From contig CAKTKU010000031.1 in the NCBI GenBank assembly GCA_934572335.1, positions 1 to 16,084 of the forward strand: a DNA stretch of 16,084 nt. The letters run 5' to 3'. The position numbers and the translations under genes were made by a program. The stretch is from an uncultured Oscillospiraceae bacterium (GTDB taxonomy: Bacteria; Bacillota; Clostridia; Oscillospirales; Oscillospiraceae). Of the stretch, positions 14,612-16,084 are shown piece after piece. Position 1 is the stretch's first letter. The number at the start of each line of letters is the position of its first letter. The notes under the pieces are model-generated. The model was not told where the DNA came from. It saw nothing but the letters and a program-made list of their open reading frames with translations, and ran no database searches.

Positions 14612-14669
14612 GCGCCGTTCGGCGTCGTTTTTTACTTCCGAAAATCGGGGTGGGCGCGCTGGATGTCCG

Positions 14670-15590
14670 CGCTACCCCGGCGTGAAGCTCGTGTGCAACA
14701 GCAAGACCGAGACCATGCTGAAAAGCTTCTTCCGCGGCGTCGACTTTCCCGACAAGCTGCATCTCGTGAAGGAGGGGGACGTGCTCGACCTCGGGCGGCA
14801 CAAGCTCACATTCGTGATGGCGCCGATGATGCACTGGCCGGAGGTCATGATGACCTATGACACGGCGGATAAAATACTCTTCTCCGCCGACGCCTTCGGC
14901 ACGTTCGGCGCACTCAACGGGCGGCTCTTTGCCGACGAGGCGGACTTCTTTGCCGAAAACCTCGATGAGGCGCGCCGGTATTACACCAACATTGTCGGCA
15001 AGTACGGCGTACAGGCGCAGGCGGTGCTGAAAAAGGCGGCTGGGCTGGAGCTGAGCTATGTCTGCCCGTTCCACAGCTTTGTGTGGCGGCGCGACTTTGG
15101 CCGCTTCCTTGAAAAGTACCTCCTTTGGAGCAGCTACACCCCGTAGGAGAAGAGCGTCATGCTCGCCTACGCCTCCGTGTACGGACATACAGAGAACGCC
15201 GCGAACATACTCGCTGTGAAGCTCGTGGAGCGCGGAGTGAAGGTGCACATGTTCGACGCTTCCGTCACGCCTGCGAGCAATATCATCTCTGCCGCGTTCA
15301 GATGCAGCCACCTTGTGTTTGCCGCGCCCACCTACAACGCGGGTGTGTTCGTCACAATGGACGACCTGCTGCATGACCTTGTCAATCACGGTCTGCAAAA
15401 CTGAAAGATCGCAGTTATAGAGAACGGCAGCTGGGCGCCCACGAGCGGCAAGCTCATGCGCGATATGCTCGCCGGACTCAAGAAGTGTGAGTTTATCGGC
15501 GAAAATGTGACCGTGCACTCCTTGCTCGCCGCGGATCAGCTGGCAGAGCTCGACGCCATCGCCGACGCGATAGCTGGGGATATGAAGTAA
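14670..15590 (+). pseudogene. Broken flavodiiron protein (A-type flavoprotein) gene
   Basis: Clear homology to flavodiiron proteins, which reduce O2 or NO with a diiron site and FMN. It runs in one frame from RYPGVKLVCNSKTETM to the TAA at 15588-15590, about 306 codons of the usual 400. Retained are the second half of the metallo-beta-lactamase-like domain (MHWPEVMMTYD, SADAFGTFG, CPFHSFVW) and the flavodoxin domain (AYASVYGHTENAA, APTYNAGVF, ENGSWAPTSG). Missing is the first part with the HxExDH iron ligands; upstream DNA becomes the rrf2 terminator. A few bases before 14670 may continue the homology in another frame (GALDV), suggesting an extra frameshift. Two in-frame stops break it: TAG 15144-15146 where Glu is expected, and TGA 15402-15404 where Arg is expected (CGA to TGA would explain it). 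No promoter or ribosome site is apparent. Non-functional with high likelihood. Confidence 0.9.
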
Positions 15591-15966
15591 AGAGGGATAA
15601 AGATAAAATCTGCACATGCTTCGGCAAAGTATATGCAGATTCTTCACTGATTTTAAGCTGAAAGTAGCGATAAAAGTAGAGCATAACAGGAAATCCTTGA
15701 AATGAGTTCCGTAGGGAGAGACTAAGATGCTGGAATCTACTATTGCAGCAAATACTAGTGATTTCGCTTTAAACACTCTTTATTTAGATGGATAATGTTT
15801 ACTCATTCCGTGACATCATATTATACCGACTAAGGAATAAACAAGATGTTATTTGACATTACAGCTCAACTAAAACACACTATCAAAGGGGTTTGTAGCG
15901 GGGATTAGCCCGCGACTGCGGTATCTTCCGTAGTGTTGATTTCAATGTACTCGGCAATCTTGAAAC
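15591..15966. other. AT-richer stretch without recognisable genes
   Basis: Composition drops visibly toward AT compared with the rest of the window. No open frame with convincing product or ribosome site is seen on either strand. Bases 15607-15614 (AATCTGCA) and 15634-15641 (TGCAGATT) form an 8-bp inverted repeat. Read on the minus strand it is followed by TTTT, so it could be a weak terminator for transcription coming from the recombinase remnant. A lone TTGACA at 15853-15858 lacks a fitting -10. Read on the minus strand, 15908-15966 in a shifted frame gives KIAEYIEINTTEDTAVAG and a stop, which looks protein-like but is not identified. Confidence 0.5.
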
Positions 15967-16083
15967 GCTGTCAGGGTTCTTGTAGCTGTCCACATTCTCA
16001 GCAAGGTTGATAAAGCGAACACCCATTTGAACAAACAGGTTGTCGATCAAACTTCCGGCATCGCTATAATTTCGTGCGAAGCG
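15967..16083 (-). pseudogene. Remnant of large serine site-specific recombinase (partial, runs off window)
   Basis: On the minus strand from the window edge, 39 codons read RFARNYSDAGSLIDNLFVQM then GVRFINLAENVDSYKNPDS. This is the stretch of the resolvase catalytic domain of transposon-type large serine recombinases that begins with the conserved RF(A/G)R(N/D)Y and ends with the GVRFI...VDS segment. After NPDS the frame turns to unrelated Arg/Pro/Ser-rich sequence and stops at 15883. The several hundred residues expected downstream, including the DNA-binding parts, are absent. It is therefore a truncated or deleted copy; its 5' part lies outside the window. It marks a past mobile-element insertion. 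Family assignment is by motif pattern over a short length. Confidence 0.7.
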
Positions 16084-16084
16084 G

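Noticed and set aside
15144..15404. Recoding of TAG (pyrrolysine) or TGA (selenocysteine) in the flavodiiron gene
   Set aside because: The stops replace ordinary Glu and Arg positions, not catalytic residues. No selenocysteine insertion hairpin was noted after the TGA, and the gene also lacks its 5' part, so decay is the simpler reading.
14487..15776. Long minus-strand open frame of 429 codons opposite the flavodiiron remnant
   Set aside because: The plus strand has clear flavodiiron motifs through this stretch. The minus frame is His/Arg/Val-rich without recognisable domains, as expected for an antisense frame in GC-rich DNA.
15853..15881. Promoter starting with TTGACA in the AT-rich tail
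   Set aside because: No acceptable -10 element at 16-19 bases, and no gene follows on the plus strand.
1..16084. CRISPR arrays, tRNA or rRNA genes, intact insertion sequences
   Set aside because: No regularly spaced direct repeats, tRNA-like cloverleaf or complete transposase frame with terminal repeats were found by reading through the window.

Overview
The window reads as chromosomal DNA of a fairly GC-rich Gram-positive Clostridia-type bacterium, probably near Oscillospirales. This is an inference from strong AGGAGG-type ribosome binding sites, consensus sigma-A promoters, a long-form hibernation factor, an IscR/CymR-like Rrf2 regulator beside cysK, and MacB-like exporters with membrane-anchored adaptors. 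No taxonomic marker such as rRNA is present.

Layout. (1) 74-5730, minus strand: a four-gene ABC export operon, read adaptor 1 - ATPase - MacB/FtsX-type permease - adaptor 2. The two adaptors are paralogues and the second carries a large low-complexity insertion. A hairpin pair lies beyond the last gene. (2) 5852-9959, plus strand: a near-consensus promoter followed by an M29 metallo-aminopeptidase, a six-helix membrane protein with an Ala/Pro tail, and a translationally coupled membrane-anchored TPR-LRR protein built of three LRR modules. (3) 10042-10754: long-form ribosome hibernation factor with its own extended -10 promoter and a perfect 28-bp palindrome after the gene. (4) 10765-12917: rsmI (16S rRNA methyltransferase) and a second, probably RNA-directed methyltransferase, closed by a strong intrinsic terminator. 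(5) 12938-14611: a perfect consensus promoter, a 17-bp inverted repeat just after the -10, a 15-residue upstream ORF with a Cys codon near its end, cysK, and an Rrf2 regulator with an IscR-like cysteine cluster, closed by a terminator. (6) 14670-16084: decayed DNA. It holds a flavodiiron protein gene missing its 5' end and carrying two in-frame stops, an AT-richer stretch without genes, and a minus-strand remnant of a large serine recombinase that runs off the window.

How the genes fit together. The translation-related block (hpf, rsmI, methyltransferase) and the cysteine block (leader ORF, cysK, Rrf2) look like ordinary core genome. The cysteine block may have two control layers: an Rrf2 operator at the promoter and Cys-dependent translation of the leader. 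The exporter and the TPR-LRR surface system are accessory envelope functions of unknown substrate or ligand. The right edge looks like the scar of a mobile element. I found no CRISPR array, tRNA, rRNA or intact insertion sequence. The best candidates for undescribed biology are the cysK leader ORF and the coupled membrane/TPR-LRR pair.
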